Source: Haliea sp. E1-2-M8
GTDB taxonomy: Bacteria > Pseudomonadota > Gammaproteobacteria > Pseudomonadales > Halieaceae
Assembly (NCBI RefSeq): GCF_030649675.1
Contig: NZ_JAUTDR010000006.1
Location: forward strand, 124,001 to 188,000
Length of the DNA stretch: 64,000 nucleotides
Direction: 5' to 3'
Shown one piece after another: positions 27,096 to 35,645 of this stretch (position 1 is its first letter; each line of letters begins with the position of its first letter). Position numbers and translations under genes: made by a program. The notes below the pieces were generated by a model. That model saw only the letters and a list, made by a program, of their open reading frames with translations. It was not told where the DNA came from and did no database searches.

Positions 27096-29024
27096 CTATC
27101 GCCCCGACGCCCAGCTGGCTTGAGCCAGGCCCATCGCCCGACGCACTTCATCATGTGGGACAGTGGTTGGGTCCCCTTTCTCCAGCGGGTCATAGTGAAA
27201 CACGTACAGCCGTGAGGCGAATTCGGCCACCGGCAGTGAGGCTTCACCGTAGAGTTCGCCATGGCCCTGGGTCGAGGTGAGGATTCCCTGCCCCCAGTCC
27301 TGTCCGCTGTCATTGTTGGGGTTGAAGAAGTAGACGCGCATTACCTGGCTCGGATCGAGGGCAAGGCGCTGGATGGTGATGGCATGCCAGCCAAGAAAGC
27401 GCGAGGCGCTATCGGTGACTGCGATACCCGCCGGTTGTGGGTTGATCACCGGAATGTCGCCGTTGTAGAAAGGATGGTAGGCCGCATAAAAATCGCAAAT
27501 AAAACCCTCGAAATCCTTTAGCCCACCGGTGAAAACATCGACGGCAATGCGAAAGCCCAGTCCGACCTGGTCGCCATGGAACTCGGCATTGACCCACTTG
27601 TGGGGGTCTTCCCCTCGCCCGACGCTGCGGCGTCCCATCTCGAAGTAGATACGATCGAGGTGCGGCACCGTTACCAGGGAAACGGCGTCCACTTCCACCG
27701 GCGGTTCCGTTGCCAGGCCGGCGCCGAGTTCGCGGGAGGAAATGCTGTCACCTTCGAAGCGAATAACCACCTCGTTGTCGCGCGCCGCCCAGGCGACGAT
27801 CCGCAGCAGTTCTGCCGGGGTGCTGTAGGCCCACATGGACAGCGCACGTGTAGACTGGCAGGTAGGATAATTGCCCTGGCCCACGCCCAGGGGAAGGCCG
27901 AGCAGGTTGAGCACGTCTGCGAGCAGAAAGCATTCAGGTGAACGGCCGCTGCCAAAAACAGCAACGATTTTCTCCGAGGCCGTTTCACACAAAGACAGCC
28001 GCACCTGGCGCCAGAGGGACGGTGCCACCGGCGGCGAGTACAGGATTCCTCGTTCAAGCATCATGGCGAGACCGTAGGCGGCCTGGCTGGTTTCGACAAA
28101 AAGGGCCTCATCAATGAGCGTGTGAACCAGGGCTGAGTAGCAGTGAAAAGCGTCCGCGCCAGTTTGGCTGAGGCCCAGGGCCGTTGGAATCAGCGCGTTC
28201 CACCGGGTTCGCAGGTAACGTATAAAGCACGGCATGTAGGGCGAGACCAGGCCGGTCTTGTGCATTGCCTGGGCGAAGGCAATGGCTTCCTGCAGCAGTG
28301 TCGCGTCATCCATGGCGGCAAGCCGCTCGGCGTAGATATCAATGCCAGGGTCATCCCGGCTGGCCTGGGTGGGGCTGAAGAGGGCGCTGACGAGTTGCAG
28401 CGCATCATCCCCGGCTACCGTGTTCGCACTGTGCAGACAGACCGCAATCTGGGTCACCATGTGCTTGACGCCCGCAACCTGGATCGGCCGCTGTGCAAGT
28501 ACCCGCCACACTTCGGCGACCAGATGTTGCAAAATGTCTTCGTAGCCCAGTTGTTGCACCAGGTAGTGATAGAGGTTCCTGACCGCGTAGCCGAGCCTGT
28601 CGGGTCGCAATCGGTCGGCCTCGTGCAGATCGTTGACCACGAGATCGAGATTCATGGCCATCACCTGGGCGAGAAAGTGATGGGCATATTCCGGGGAGAC
28701 CGAGGGATGCTGGTAGTCGCCCCTGGCCACAGCCAGCAGGCGAATCTGGCTCAGGCTCTCGACCAGGGTCGCGACCGGCTCGCCCTGACGCACCGTCTGG
28801 GCGGAGAGGGAAGGCGCCAGCGTTTGCGGAAAGTCCCAGTCGCTGCCGCGGAAAAACCCCGCAGCCTCAAGCGCCGGTACGCGCTGGTAGATTGCGTCCA
28901 GACCCTCGGCTTCGAGCATCAATGCCCGCGCGGGTTCCAGAACATCGAACACGGGCGATATGCCCTCGCCAGCATTGCTGACGGCAAGGTTCGCAATCGC
29001 CGTGTCAAACTGCTCCCGGTACAT
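27096..29024 (-). CDS. Unknown 642-residue protein with a papain-like catalytic-site pattern, paired with an ATP-grasp ligase
   Basis: I do not recognise the family. The N-terminal 350 residues are mostly helical, without signal peptide or membrane segments. The C-terminal part has three spaced elements resembling a clan CA cysteine peptidase/amidase site: Cys389 in NYPTCQSTRALS, His547 in GWHAITIQR, and Asn/Asp residues in MRVYFFNPNNDSGQDWG (about 562-578). A region after residue 460 has several aromatic strands (FRIAVDVFTGG, FICDFYAAYHPFY). The gene starts 6 nt after the ATP-grasp gene and is surely in one operon with it. A ligase plus an amidase-like enzyme recalls glutathionylspermidine synthetase/amidase, where the same amide is made and broken. 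The catalytic reading is inference. Confidence 0.6.
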   Translation of the reverse strand: MYREQFDTAIANLAVSNAGEGISPVFDVLEPARALMLEAEGLDAIYQRVPALEAAGFFRGSDWDFPQTLAPSLSAQTVRQGEPVATLVESLSQIRLLAVARGDYQHPSVSPEYAHHFLAQVMAMNLDLVVNDLHEADRLRPDRLGYAVRNLYHYLVQQLGYEDILQHLVAEVWRVLAQRPIQVAGVKHMVTQIAVCLHSANTVAGDDALQLVSALFSPTQASRDDPGIDIYAERLAAMDDATLLQEAIAFAQAMHKTGLVSPYMPCFIRYLRTRWNALIPTALGLSQTGADAFHCYSALVHTLIDEALFVETSQAAYGLAMMLERGILYSPPVAPSLWRQVRLSLCETASEKIVAVFGSGRSPECFLLADVLNLLGLPLGVGQGNYPTCQSTRALSMWAYSTPAELLRIVAWAARDNEVVIRFEGDSISSRELGAGLATEPPVEVDAVSLVTVPHLDRIYFEMGRRSVGRGEDPHKWVNAEFHGDQVGLGFRIAVDVFTGGLKDFEGFICDFYAAYHPFYNGDIPVINPQPAGIAVTDSASRFLGWHAITIQRLALDPSQVMRVYFFNPNNDSGQDWGQGILTSTQGHGELYGEASLPVAEFASRLYVFHYDPLEKGDPTTVPHDEVRRAMGLAQASWASGR

Positions 29025-29030
29025 CGGCCT

Positions 29031-30359
29031 CTAGACGTAGAAGTCCAACTCCTCCTGGGCCTTGAGTAGATCGCGCATCTTGATGGGATCGTCGCCGAAG
29101 AAGAAAACCAGGCCCCAATGGGTGCCGAAGGCCGAGCGATCCGGAACCACTTCCTCGGTAGGCGCGATGAGCTCGTGGGATTCGAAATACGGGTGCTCTG
29201 TGGTCTCCTTGGGCATTTCCAGCTTGCTGACCACGCGGCGCCGTGGATAGACACCGAAGCAGCCCGCGTAACCCTTCGCGTCCACGACTTCCTTGGGAAA
29301 GAAGTCATCAACCTCCTGCTTGGTGCTCTTGGGGTCGAAAACCAGCATCGACGCCTGGTAGGCACTGAAGCCGTAGGCGCGCTCGATCAGTTCGAAGGCC
29401 TTGAAGCCCGGTGGGCGATAGGCGATCTCGCCAAAGTACATCTCACCGTCCGCAGTCACGAAATACTCGGGGTGGATCAGACCGAACTGGATGTCGAAGG
29501 TCTTGATCAGTTTTTCGATCTGCTTGGTGATGGCGTTGCGCCAGCTCTCCAGCTCTGCAGTGGCCGGGACAAACACCGAATAGCCAAGCGTGACGTACTC
29601 GGAGATATTCAGGAATTTGATCTTGCCGTCGTGAATCCAGGCCTCGACCGCGAATTCCCAGCCGTCCAGGTGGCTTTCCATCAGCAACGGATACTCCTCG
29701 GCTGGTATCTGGTCGATTTCTTCGATCTTGCGGATCATCCGGTGGCCGAGGCAGCCAGCCTTGTCGAATGCCTTGACGTGAATCGGGTCATCCGGGTCAC
29801 CGTCGAGCTTGAGCAGCGTCTGGTTGACTCGCTTCATGAAGCGGACGATGTCCTCTTTCTCGTGCGCTTCCTCAAAGATACCCACGCGAATGCCGCCGAG
29901 CTGGGCGCGGCGCTTCATCAGCGCCTTGTCGCGAAACAGGATGGACTGACCATACATGTGGGGCTTGTCCATCAGGACCGAATTTATTGCACCTGACCAT
30001 TCGACGGTTTCCTCGAACAGCGGTATGGCGACATCAACGCCCTTGTCCTTGAGCACTTGGGCAATTTCCATGGAGCGGTCATTCAGGCGCAGGAAATCCC
30101 AGGGAATGAACGGGATTTTATTGGCCTCGCAGAAATCTGCGGCCCAGTTGGGCGCAACCACCACGTAGCGGCGATCAAAGTTTTGCGCCGCCTTGATGGC
30201 ATTCACGCTCCAGCCAAGCAGTGCAATGTATCCTTTCTCGGGATCCTTGGGTGTTTCTGTTCCGCGAGTTGAGTCCATGGTTGGATCGACCCAGGAGGAA
30301 AGATTTGACGGGGCCTGTGCGTCTGAGGTTACCGACATTTTATCTGACAAAATTGACAT
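29031..30359 (-). CDS. ATP-grasp ligase-like protein
   Basis: A 442-residue cytoplasmic protein. It has an N-terminal polar region (1-40), a Rossmann-like pre-ATP-grasp part (GYIALLGWSVNAIKA), and the ATP-grasp region with LLKLDG, an ESHLDGWEFAVEAW segment (about 228-241) and HPEYFVTADGEMYFGEIAYRPPG (296-318). The Asn normally found in the metal-binding ExNxR motif is Ala313 here (EIAYR), while Glu311 and Arg315 remain. Enzymes of this fold join a carboxylate to an amine or thiol using ATP. The start ATG 30359 follows AAGGAG; the extended frame upstream has no better site. The acceptor and acyl donor are unknown. It is the first gene of a two-gene operon. Confidence 0.75.
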   Translation of the reverse strand: MSILSDKMSVTSDAQAPSNLSSWVDPTMDSTRGTETPKDPEKGYIALLGWSVNAIKAAQNFDRRYVVVAPNWAADFCEANKIPFIPWDFLRLNDRSMEIAQVLKDKGVDVAIPLFEETVEWSGAINSVLMDKPHMYGQSILFRDKALMKRRAQLGGIRVGIFEEAHEKEDIVRFMKRVNQTLLKLDGDPDDPIHVKAFDKAGCLGHRMIRKIEEIDQIPAEEYPLLMESHLDGWEFAVEAWIHDGKIKFLNISEYVTLGYSVFVPATAELESWRNAITKQIEKLIKTFDIQFGLIHPEYFVTADGEMYFGEIAYRPPGFKAFELIERAYGFSAYQASMLVFDPKSTKQEVDDFFPKEVVDAKGYAGCFGVYPRRRVVSKLEMPKETTEHPYFESHELIAPTEEVVPDRSAFGTHWGLVFFFGDDPIKMRDLLKAQEELDFYV

Positions 30360-30676
30360 GCATGTTCTCCTTGTGATGCTTTCGAAAACCGGCGTTCGAT
30401 TCGAACCGTTCCGACGCACTAAAGCGATCCTGCAATGTTCTTCGAGAATCGACAGCTCGTATCGAGCGCTGCGCCACGTCTGGCCAGAGGCCGTTGCGTG
30501 GTGCGTTCGGGAGGTATCTCCCGGGTTTGACTACCCCGCGTGTTGACCGGGATATGGGCGGGCATACGGGGATGCCTCATTGAACTAGAGCGCGCTCAAA
30601 GCGCGTCGCTGGGGAGGATTATAGCGGAAATCCAGATTTTTTTCCGACTTCTCTTCAAGGCAGGGGCACCGCTGCA
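30360..30676 (-). other. Long non-coding leader/intergenic region of the ATP-grasp operon
   Basis: About 317 bp lie upstream of the ATP-grasp start before the terminator of the neighbouring operon. Apart from the AAGGAG site there is a perfect 6-bp hairpin (CGGGAG-GTAT-CTCCCG, 30508-30523), a GGCC-AGA-GGCC mini-hairpin near 30482-30492, and a GAGCGCGCTC palindrome near 30588. No convincing promoter or coding frame was found. A regulated leader or a small RNA is possible. Confidence 0.35.
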
Positions 30677-30700
30677 GAAAAAAGGGCCCGTGGGGGCCCA
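30677..30700 (-). terminator. Intrinsic terminator of the thiolase operon
   Basis: On the minus strand GGGCCC, a 4-nt loop and GGGCCC form a stem followed directly by six T residues (30683-30678). It lies about 28 nt after the thiolase stop, a standard Rho-independent terminator. Confidence 0.8.
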
Positions 30701-30727
30701 TCTGCAAAATGCCTGGTGGGTACTCAG

Positions 30728-31915
30728 TCAGCGCTTTACGATTACCGAACTGCCGTGCCCGAACAGGCCCTGATTGGCGGTAATGCCTACTCTGGCGCCC
30801 TCGACCTGGCGGTCGCCGCACATGCCGCGCAGCTGCCAGGTCAGTTCGCAGACCTGGGCCAGGGCCTGGGCCGGGACGGCCTCGCCGAAGCAGGCCAGGC
30901 CGCCCGAGGGGTTCACCGGCATCTTGCCGCCGACCGCGGTGTCGCCCCGCCGCAGCCACTGGGCGGCTTCCCCGCGTGGCGTCAGTTGCAGGTCCTCGAT
31001 CCAGTCCAGTTCCAGTGCTGTGGACAGGTCGTAGACTTCGGCCACGTCGACATCCTCCGGGCCGATGCCCGCTTCTTCATAGGCTTTCACCGGCAGTGCG
31101 GCGCGGAAGCTGTGGGCTTCGATGCCCGCGGCGGCCGCGGAATCGGTGGCGATGTCGGGCATCTCCACCACGGCACTGGCGAAGCTGGGGGTGACCGTGG
31201 AGATGGCGGCGACGCGCGGGGCGTCACCCTTGCCGATGCGTCTGGCGTAGTCCAGGCTGCACACGATCAGGGCTGCGCCGCCGTCACTGGTGGCACAGAT
31301 GTCCATCAGTCGCAGAGGGTCGGCGACCATGGCCGAGGCGGCGACATCCTCGGCGGTAAAGCACTTGCGGTAGCGGGCGCGAGGGTTCTTGCTGCCGATC
31401 AGCGAGTTCTTGACCTTGACCGCGGCGAAGTCCTCCAGGGTGTCACCGTACACGTCCATCCGGCGCCGGGCGTAGAGGGCAAAGTAGGTGGGGTTGGTGA
31501 TGCCCAGGTAGAAGCGGAGCCAGTCCGGATCCTCCGGGCGATAGCCGCCGGCGGGAGCCAGGAAGCCCTTGGGCGTGGTATCTGCGCCGACTACCAGCGC
31601 CACCTCGCACTCGCCGGCAAGGATCTTGTTGCGGGCCGCGGCCAGGGCCTGGGAACCGGAGGCGCAGGCGGCGTAGGAGGTGTTGACCTCGCAGCCCTGC
31701 CAGCCCAGGGCCTGGGCGAAGGTAGCGCCGGCAACGTAACCGGGGTAACCGCAGCGCACGGTGGCGCCGCCGGAGACAAACTTCACCTCGCGCCAGTGGA
31801 TACCCGCGTCCGCCAGGGCCTCGCGGGCCGCGGCCACGCCGTACTCGACAAAGTTGTGGCCCCACTTGCCCCAGGGATGCATGCCGGCGCCGATAATGGC
31901 GATCTCATTGCTCAT
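30728..31915 (-). CDS. Thiolase-family acyltransferase (lipid-transfer/SCP-x thiolase type)
   Basis: A 395-residue thiolase-fold protein. The active-site Cys occurs in NTSYAACASGSQALA. NPSGG and a C-terminal GHGSSVIVKR correspond to later thiolase blocks. The sequence belongs to the non-decarboxylating lipid-transfer thiolase group, which usually pairs with a DUF35 Zn-ribbon/OB-fold partner, and such a gene lies just upstream with a 1-base overlap of stop and start. In actinobacteria and steroid degraders these pairs act in retro-aldol cleavage or thiolysis of sterol side chains. Start ATG 31915 is set by this overlap. The substrate is not known. Confidence 0.85.
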   Translation of the reverse strand: MSNEIAIIGAGMHPWGKWGHNFVEYGVAAAREALADAGIHWREVKFVSGGATVRCGYPGYVAGATFAQALGWQGCEVNTSYAACASGSQALAAARNKILAGECEVALVVGADTTPKGFLAPAGGYRPEDPDWLRFYLGITNPTYFALYARRRMDVYGDTLEDFAAVKVKNSLIGSKNPRARYRKCFTAEDVAASAMVADPLRLMDICATSDGGAALIVCSLDYARRIGKGDAPRVAAISTVTPSFASAVVEMPDIATDSAAAAGIEAHSFRAALPVKAYEEAGIGPEDVDVAEVYDLSTALELDWIEDLQLTPRGEAAQWLRRGDTAVGGKMPVNPSGGLACFGEAVPAQALAQVCELTWQLRGMCGDRQVEGARVGITANQGLFGHGSSVIVKR

Positions 31916-32364
31916 CAGTGCTGCCCTCCCTGGTTGGCAAGCGGGCGCCACTTCCAGGTCATCTTGATGTCTTCCTCGGTTTCATGCAGCGGTTCCAGCA
32001 CCAGTTCCATTTCCATGCCCACCTTCAGGTCGGTCACGGCGACTCCGGTAACCACCTGTCCGAGGACGGTCATCTGCTCCTCTTCCAGGGTCACCGCGGC
32101 GATGGTGTAGGGTTCGAACGGCTCGGCGGCAACAAACGGCGCTGGTGGCTGGTAGCAGGCGTTGGTGTAGCTCCAGATGCGCCCGGTGCGGCTCAGCGGC
32201 ACCTCGCGGAACTCGGTGCTGTCGCAGTCCGGGTTCTTGCAGTAGCGGCTTTGCTTGGGAAAGAAATAGGTGCTACAGGCACAGCACTGGCTGCCGATCA
32301 GCTGCGGCTGATCGTCCAGGGTGAACCAGCCCTCAATCGCAGGGGCGAGAGGTTTGTTGCTCAT
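31915..32364 (-). CDS. DUF35 Zn-ribbon/OB-fold protein, partner of the thiolase
   Basis: A 149-residue protein with a rubredoxin-like zinc ribbon in the N-terminal half (CCACSTYFFP then YCKNPDC) and an OB-fold acyl-CoA-binding half (IWSYTNACYQPPAPF; VLGQVVTGV). Such proteins bind CoA esters and form complexes with thiolase-like or aldolase proteins. ATG 32364 is chosen because a GGAG site precedes it and because the MSNKP start fits the family; the frame extends 9 codons upstream without support. It is the first gene of the thiolase operon. Confidence 0.85.
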   Translation of the reverse strand: MSNKPLAPAIEGWFTLDDQPQLIGSQCCACSTYFFPKQSRYCKNPDCDSTEFREVPLSRTGRIWSYTNACYQPPAPFVAAEPFEPYTIAAVTLEEEQMTVLGQVVTGVAVTDLKVGMEMELVLEPLHETEEDIKMTWKWRPLANQGGQH

Positions 32365-32543
32365 GAAATGCACTCCGCTGATACGCGGCATGCAGGGTAC
32401 TATTCGCCCCCGGGGCAGGCAAGGTTGCGGGCATCGCGGCGAGCTTCTGTACCGGCGGGTATACCAATGCAGACCTCGCCGTTACCACTGTGGCCCGGGC
32501 TGGGCGAGAATAGCTCTCCACGCTCAACTGAGGACCAAACAAT

Positions 32544-33305
32544 ATGAAATTGTACGCAATGACAGGCGGCGCGACCGGTATCGGTGCCGCCCTGCGCCAG
32601 CAACTGCAGCGGGCCGGGCACGAGGTAATCTCCATTGACATCCAGGAGGGCGATATTATCGCCGACCTCTCGACCAGCAGCGGCAGGGACTCGGCCCTGG
32701 CGGCGGTGCGGGCGCGCGCGGCCGACGGTCTGGATGGCTTTATCGCCTGCGCCGGCCTGCCGCCGGTCGCAGCGTCGCGCACCATCGCTGCGGTGAACTA
32801 CTTCGGCGCCGTCGACCTGGCTACCGGCCTGCAGGACCTGCTGGGCAAGCGCCGGGGTACGGTGTTGCTGGTGAGCTCCAACTCGGCGCCCATGACCGAG
32901 ACGTCGCATCCCCTGGTGCAGGCGTTCCTGGCGGGCGATGAGGCCGCGGCGCTGGCTGTGGCCGAAGCCGAGCAAGGGCAGACGGTCTACTCCGGATCCA
33001 AGTGTGCTCTGGTGCTGTGGATGCGCCGCAACGTGGTAGCCTGGGCCAAGGCCGGCGTTCGCGTCAATGCCGTGGCGCCAGGCATCACCCTGACTCCGTT
33101 GACGGAGCAGGTGTTCAAGGATCCGCAATTTGGCGACGCGATGCGCGAGTTCAGTGCCAGCGTGCCCTGGGGAGAGGCCGCGCAGCCGGACCAGATCGCC
33201 AATGTCATGCGCTTCATGCTGAGCGATGAAGCTGATTTCGTCTGTGGTTCAGTGTTCTTTGTCGACGGCGGGTCCGATGCCATGCTGCGCAGCGACGGTT
33301 TCTGA
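32544..33305 (+). CDS. Short-chain dehydrogenase, 3-alpha-hydroxysteroid dehydrogenase-like
   Basis: A 253-residue classical SDR. The cofactor motif GGATGIGAA is at the N-terminus, with IDI and ADLST following as in NAD-preferring enzymes. ACAGL replaces the usual NAG, and the catalytic set is Ser in VSSNS and Tyr-x3-Lys in YSGSK. The layout (Rossmann start, ADLST, NYFGA, insertion around LAGDEAAA before the YxxxK motif, DGGSDA near the end) closely matches 3-alpha-hydroxysteroid dehydrogenase/carbonyl reductase of Comamonas, as I remember it. It is divergent from the thiolase/DUF35 operon. The assignment of substrate is by similarity, not shown. Confidence 0.8.
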   Translation: MKLYAMTGGATGIGAALRQQLQRAGHEVISIDIQEGDIIADLSTSSGRDSALAAVRARAADGLDGFIACAGLPPVAASRTIAAVNYFGAVDLATGLQDLLGKRRGTVLLVSSNSAPMTETSHPLVQAFLAGDEAAALAVAEAEQGQTVYSGSKCALVLWMRRNVVAWAKAGVRVNAVAPGITLTPLTEQVFKDPQFGDAMREFSASVPWGEAAQPDQIANVMRFMLSDEADFVCGSVFFVDGGSDAMLRSDGF

Positions 33306-33899
33306 TCAGCTATCGGCCGCCTCGGCATCGCGAATGACCGAGGCAATCTCCGCACTGAGCGCCTGCAGCAGCCTGCTGTAGGCGCCCGCGGCGTCCGCGG
33401 CCTCCCAACCGGGCCCTGGCAGTGGCTGTGACAAGCGGCTGATACGCCGCTCAAGCGTGCCGGACTCGTCTCGCCGTGACACCCTCCACTCCACTACCAG
33501 TTCCGCCTCCTGGCCGGCGGCATCCAGCGACAGCACCCAGAGCTGCACGGCATAGGCGGGCGCATCTGCCCGCTGCCAGGGGTGGGGCCGGATATTCTGG
33601 GTACCCAGTTCCGCCGCCAGATTCAGACCCATTACGCGCTGAATACCGTGCTCAAGGGGCTCGGCCCAGCGTTCAAAGCTGGCGATGTGCAGTTGGTTGC
33701 TGCCGCGGCTGTACACCAGACTGTTGCGATTCAGATATTCCGGGATCTCGATCGGGCCGATGCCGAGGGAGGGCGACTGGCCGCTGGCAACCGCCCGATT
33801 CTCGGCGCTGAGCAGGTAGAAGTTGTGCTGCGGCGAGCTGCCACAGGCTACCAGCAGCAGGGCCGCGGCTGCGCCACACAACAGGCGTATCGGCGTCAT
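33306..33899 (-). CDS. PqiC-like ABC transport auxiliary lipoprotein
   Basis: A 197-residue outer-membrane lipoprotein candidate. The signal ends in LLLVACGSS (lipobox), followed by YLL and a GIGPIEIPEYLNR segment of the DUF330/PqiC family. In PqiABC-type systems it joins the MCE tube to the outer membrane. It is the last gene of the four-gene lipid-transport operon, and its start overlaps the MCE gene stop. Its stop codon touches the stop of the convergent SDR gene without any gap. Confidence 0.85.
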   Translation of the reverse strand: MTPIRLLCGAAAALLLVACGSSPQHNFYLLSAENRAVASGQSPSLGIGPIEIPEYLNRNSLVYSRGSNQLHIASFERWAEPLEHGIQRVMGLNLAAELGTQNIRPHPWQRADAPAYAVQLWVLSLDAAGQEAELVVEWRVSRRDESGTLERRISRLSQPLPGPGWEAADAAGAYSRLLQALSAEIASVIRDAEAADS

Positions 33900-34867
33900 G
33901 GCTTGTCCTCGTTTTTGCCCCGGAGCAGTGATTCGGGCTGTTCCTCGATAGTCTTGGCCAGTAATTGCAGTGCGCGCCCGGCCATTGCCAACTCCTTCAG
34001 CGCCTGGTTGAGTTGGTAGGTCGTGGCCGAGTCCGGTGCGACCAGCCCGTCAATTTCTGTCATGGTGCTCTCGAAGGCGGCTGCCGCGTCCTGCAGGGTG
34101 GCCAGGTTCTGGTCCAACATGGTGGTCAGCGCCGGCAAGGCGTCGCTGGCCTGGGTGACCAGAAGGTCAGTGCTGGCCAGAACCTGCTCCAGGCCCGGGC
34201 TCGCGCCGGCCACAGCCGCCTGCAGCTCCGCTGTCAGGGTCTGTACTCCTACCAGTGTTGTACTCAATTCCTGAGGCAGCCGGCGGAACTCTTCCTGGCC
34301 AATGAACTGGTCAATGCCGGCGGCGATGCTCTGTACATCGGAGGCGATCTGGGCGATATCCAGCGATTCTATCTGGCGGGTGAACTTTTCCAGACCCGTG
34401 GGAATGGTCGGGATCTGGGTGTATTCGCTATCGATTTTGGCCAGCAGCGCGGGTGTGTCCGGGTGGAAGTCAAGCTGCACGTAGAGGAGCCCGGTCAGCA
34501 GGCTCTGTTGGTTGAGCTGGGCGCGCAGGCCGCGGGCGATAAGGTCGTCGATCATTTCCTCCGAGGCGCGCCGGGTGCTCTGCACATTGGCGCTGGACAC
34601 GTCGGCTTCCACCAGCATGATCAGGTCGGCGGTGTCGCTGTCGAGGATCAGGTCGATTCCGGTAATCTGGCCGATCTCCACGCCACGCAGCGCCACCGGG
34701 GCGCCAACGCTCAAGCCCTTGATCGAACTGTCGAAGACCATCACTACCCTGGTGCGCTCGGCGCCCAGGCCGGACCCGAGGACAAATAACAGCGTTGCCA
34801 ACACAATCAGCAGCGCACCGATGATAAAGCCGCCTATGGCGACGCTGTGCGGATGTTCGTCATTCAC
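33896..34867 (-). CDS. MCE-domain (MlaD-like) phospholipid transport protein
   Basis: A 323-residue periplasmic lipid-binding protein anchored by one N-terminal transmembrane helix (about 10-33). The MCE domain (about 35-120) shows SIKGLSVGAPVALRGVEIGQI. The C-terminal half is a long helical, Ala/Leu/Gln-rich region, as in MlaD/MCE proteins of the Yrb/Pqi type. GTG 34867 overlaps the ATPase stop by 8 nt. Together with the permease, ATPase and lipoprotein it would move phospholipids between membranes and help outer-membrane asymmetry. Confidence 0.88.
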   Translation of the reverse strand: MNDEHPHSVAIGGFIIGALLIVLATLLFVLGSGLGAERTRVVMVFDSSIKGLSVGAPVALRGVEIGQITGIDLILDSDTADLIMLVEADVSSANVQSTRRASEEMIDDLIARGLRAQLNQQSLLTGLLYVQLDFHPDTPALLAKIDSEYTQIPTIPTGLEKFTRQIESLDIAQIASDVQSIAAGIDQFIGQEEFRRLPQELSTTLVGVQTLTAELQAAVAGASPGLEQVLASTDLLVTQASDALPALTTMLDQNLATLQDAAAAFESTMTEIDGLVAPDSATTYQLNQALKELAMAGRALQLLAKTIEEQPESLLRGKNEDKP

Positions 34868-35645
34868 TGCCCTGATCCTCCCCTGCGCCAGCGCTGCGGG
34901 CCAGGAATTGGCGCACGACGGGCTGTTCGCTGCGGTCGCGCAGCTGCCGCGGATCACCATAGTCAATCATGGTGCGGCTACTGGCGTCCAGATACACACT
35001 GTTGGTCGCAATAGCGAAAATACTCTCAAGCTCGTGCGTCACCATGACTACGGTGGCGCCCATGGACTCTTTCAGTTGCAGGATCAGGTCGTCCAGCAGC
35101 CGGGAGCTGATCGGGTCCAGCCCCGCCGAGGGTTCATCAAAGAACAGGATCTGCGGGTCCAGGGCAATCGCCCGGGCCAGCGCCGCGCGCTTGCGCATGC
35201 CGCCACTGATCTCCGCCGGATAATAGCGCTGGAAACCGCCGAGGCCCACCAGCGAGAGTTTGTAGTCGACCACATCGGCGATCTGCGCCGCGGTGTAGTC
35301 GGTGTAGAGTTGCAGCGGCAGGCTGACGTTCTGCTCCAGGCTCATGGCGCTGAACAGCCCGCCGGACTGGTAGGTGATCCCCCAGCCCCGGCGCATCAAG
35401 TCGCGCTCTGCGCTGCTGGCGCGAGTGAAACTTTTACCGTCGTAGAGTATCTCGCCGGCGGCGGGCTCGATCAGCCCCAGCATGTGCTTCAGCAGGGTGC
35501 TCTTGCCGCAGCCGCTGCCACCCATAATGACGAAAATATCGCCCCGATAAACAGCGAATTCCAGGTCGCGCTGGATGACGTTGCTGCCAAACGCCATGGC
35601 CAGGTCGTGGACTTCAATATGAACTTCACGGACGCTGTCGTTCAT
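34860..35645 (-). CDS. ABC transporter ATP-binding protein, MlaF-like
   Basis: A 261-residue ATPase. It has the Walker A GGSGCGKST, Q-loop (TYQSGGLFS), signature SGGMRKRAAL and Walker B ILFFDEPSAGLDP, followed by THELES. It energises the MlaE-type permease. ATG 35645 overlaps the permease stop (TGATG). A longer frame upstream reads into the permease gene in another phase and was not used. Confidence 0.92.
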   Translation of the reverse strand: MNDSVREVHIEVHDLAMAFGSNVIQRDLEFAVYRGDIFVIMGGSGCGKSTLLKHMLGLIEPAAGEILYDGKSFTRASSAERDLMRRGWGITYQSGGLFSAMSLEQNVSLPLQLYTDYTAAQIADVVDYKLSLVGLGGFQRYYPAEISGGMRKRAALARAIALDPQILFFDEPSAGLDPISSRLLDDLILQLKESMGATVVMVTHELESIFAIATNSVYLDASSRTMIDYGDPRQLRDRSEQPVVRQFLARSAGAGEDQGSE

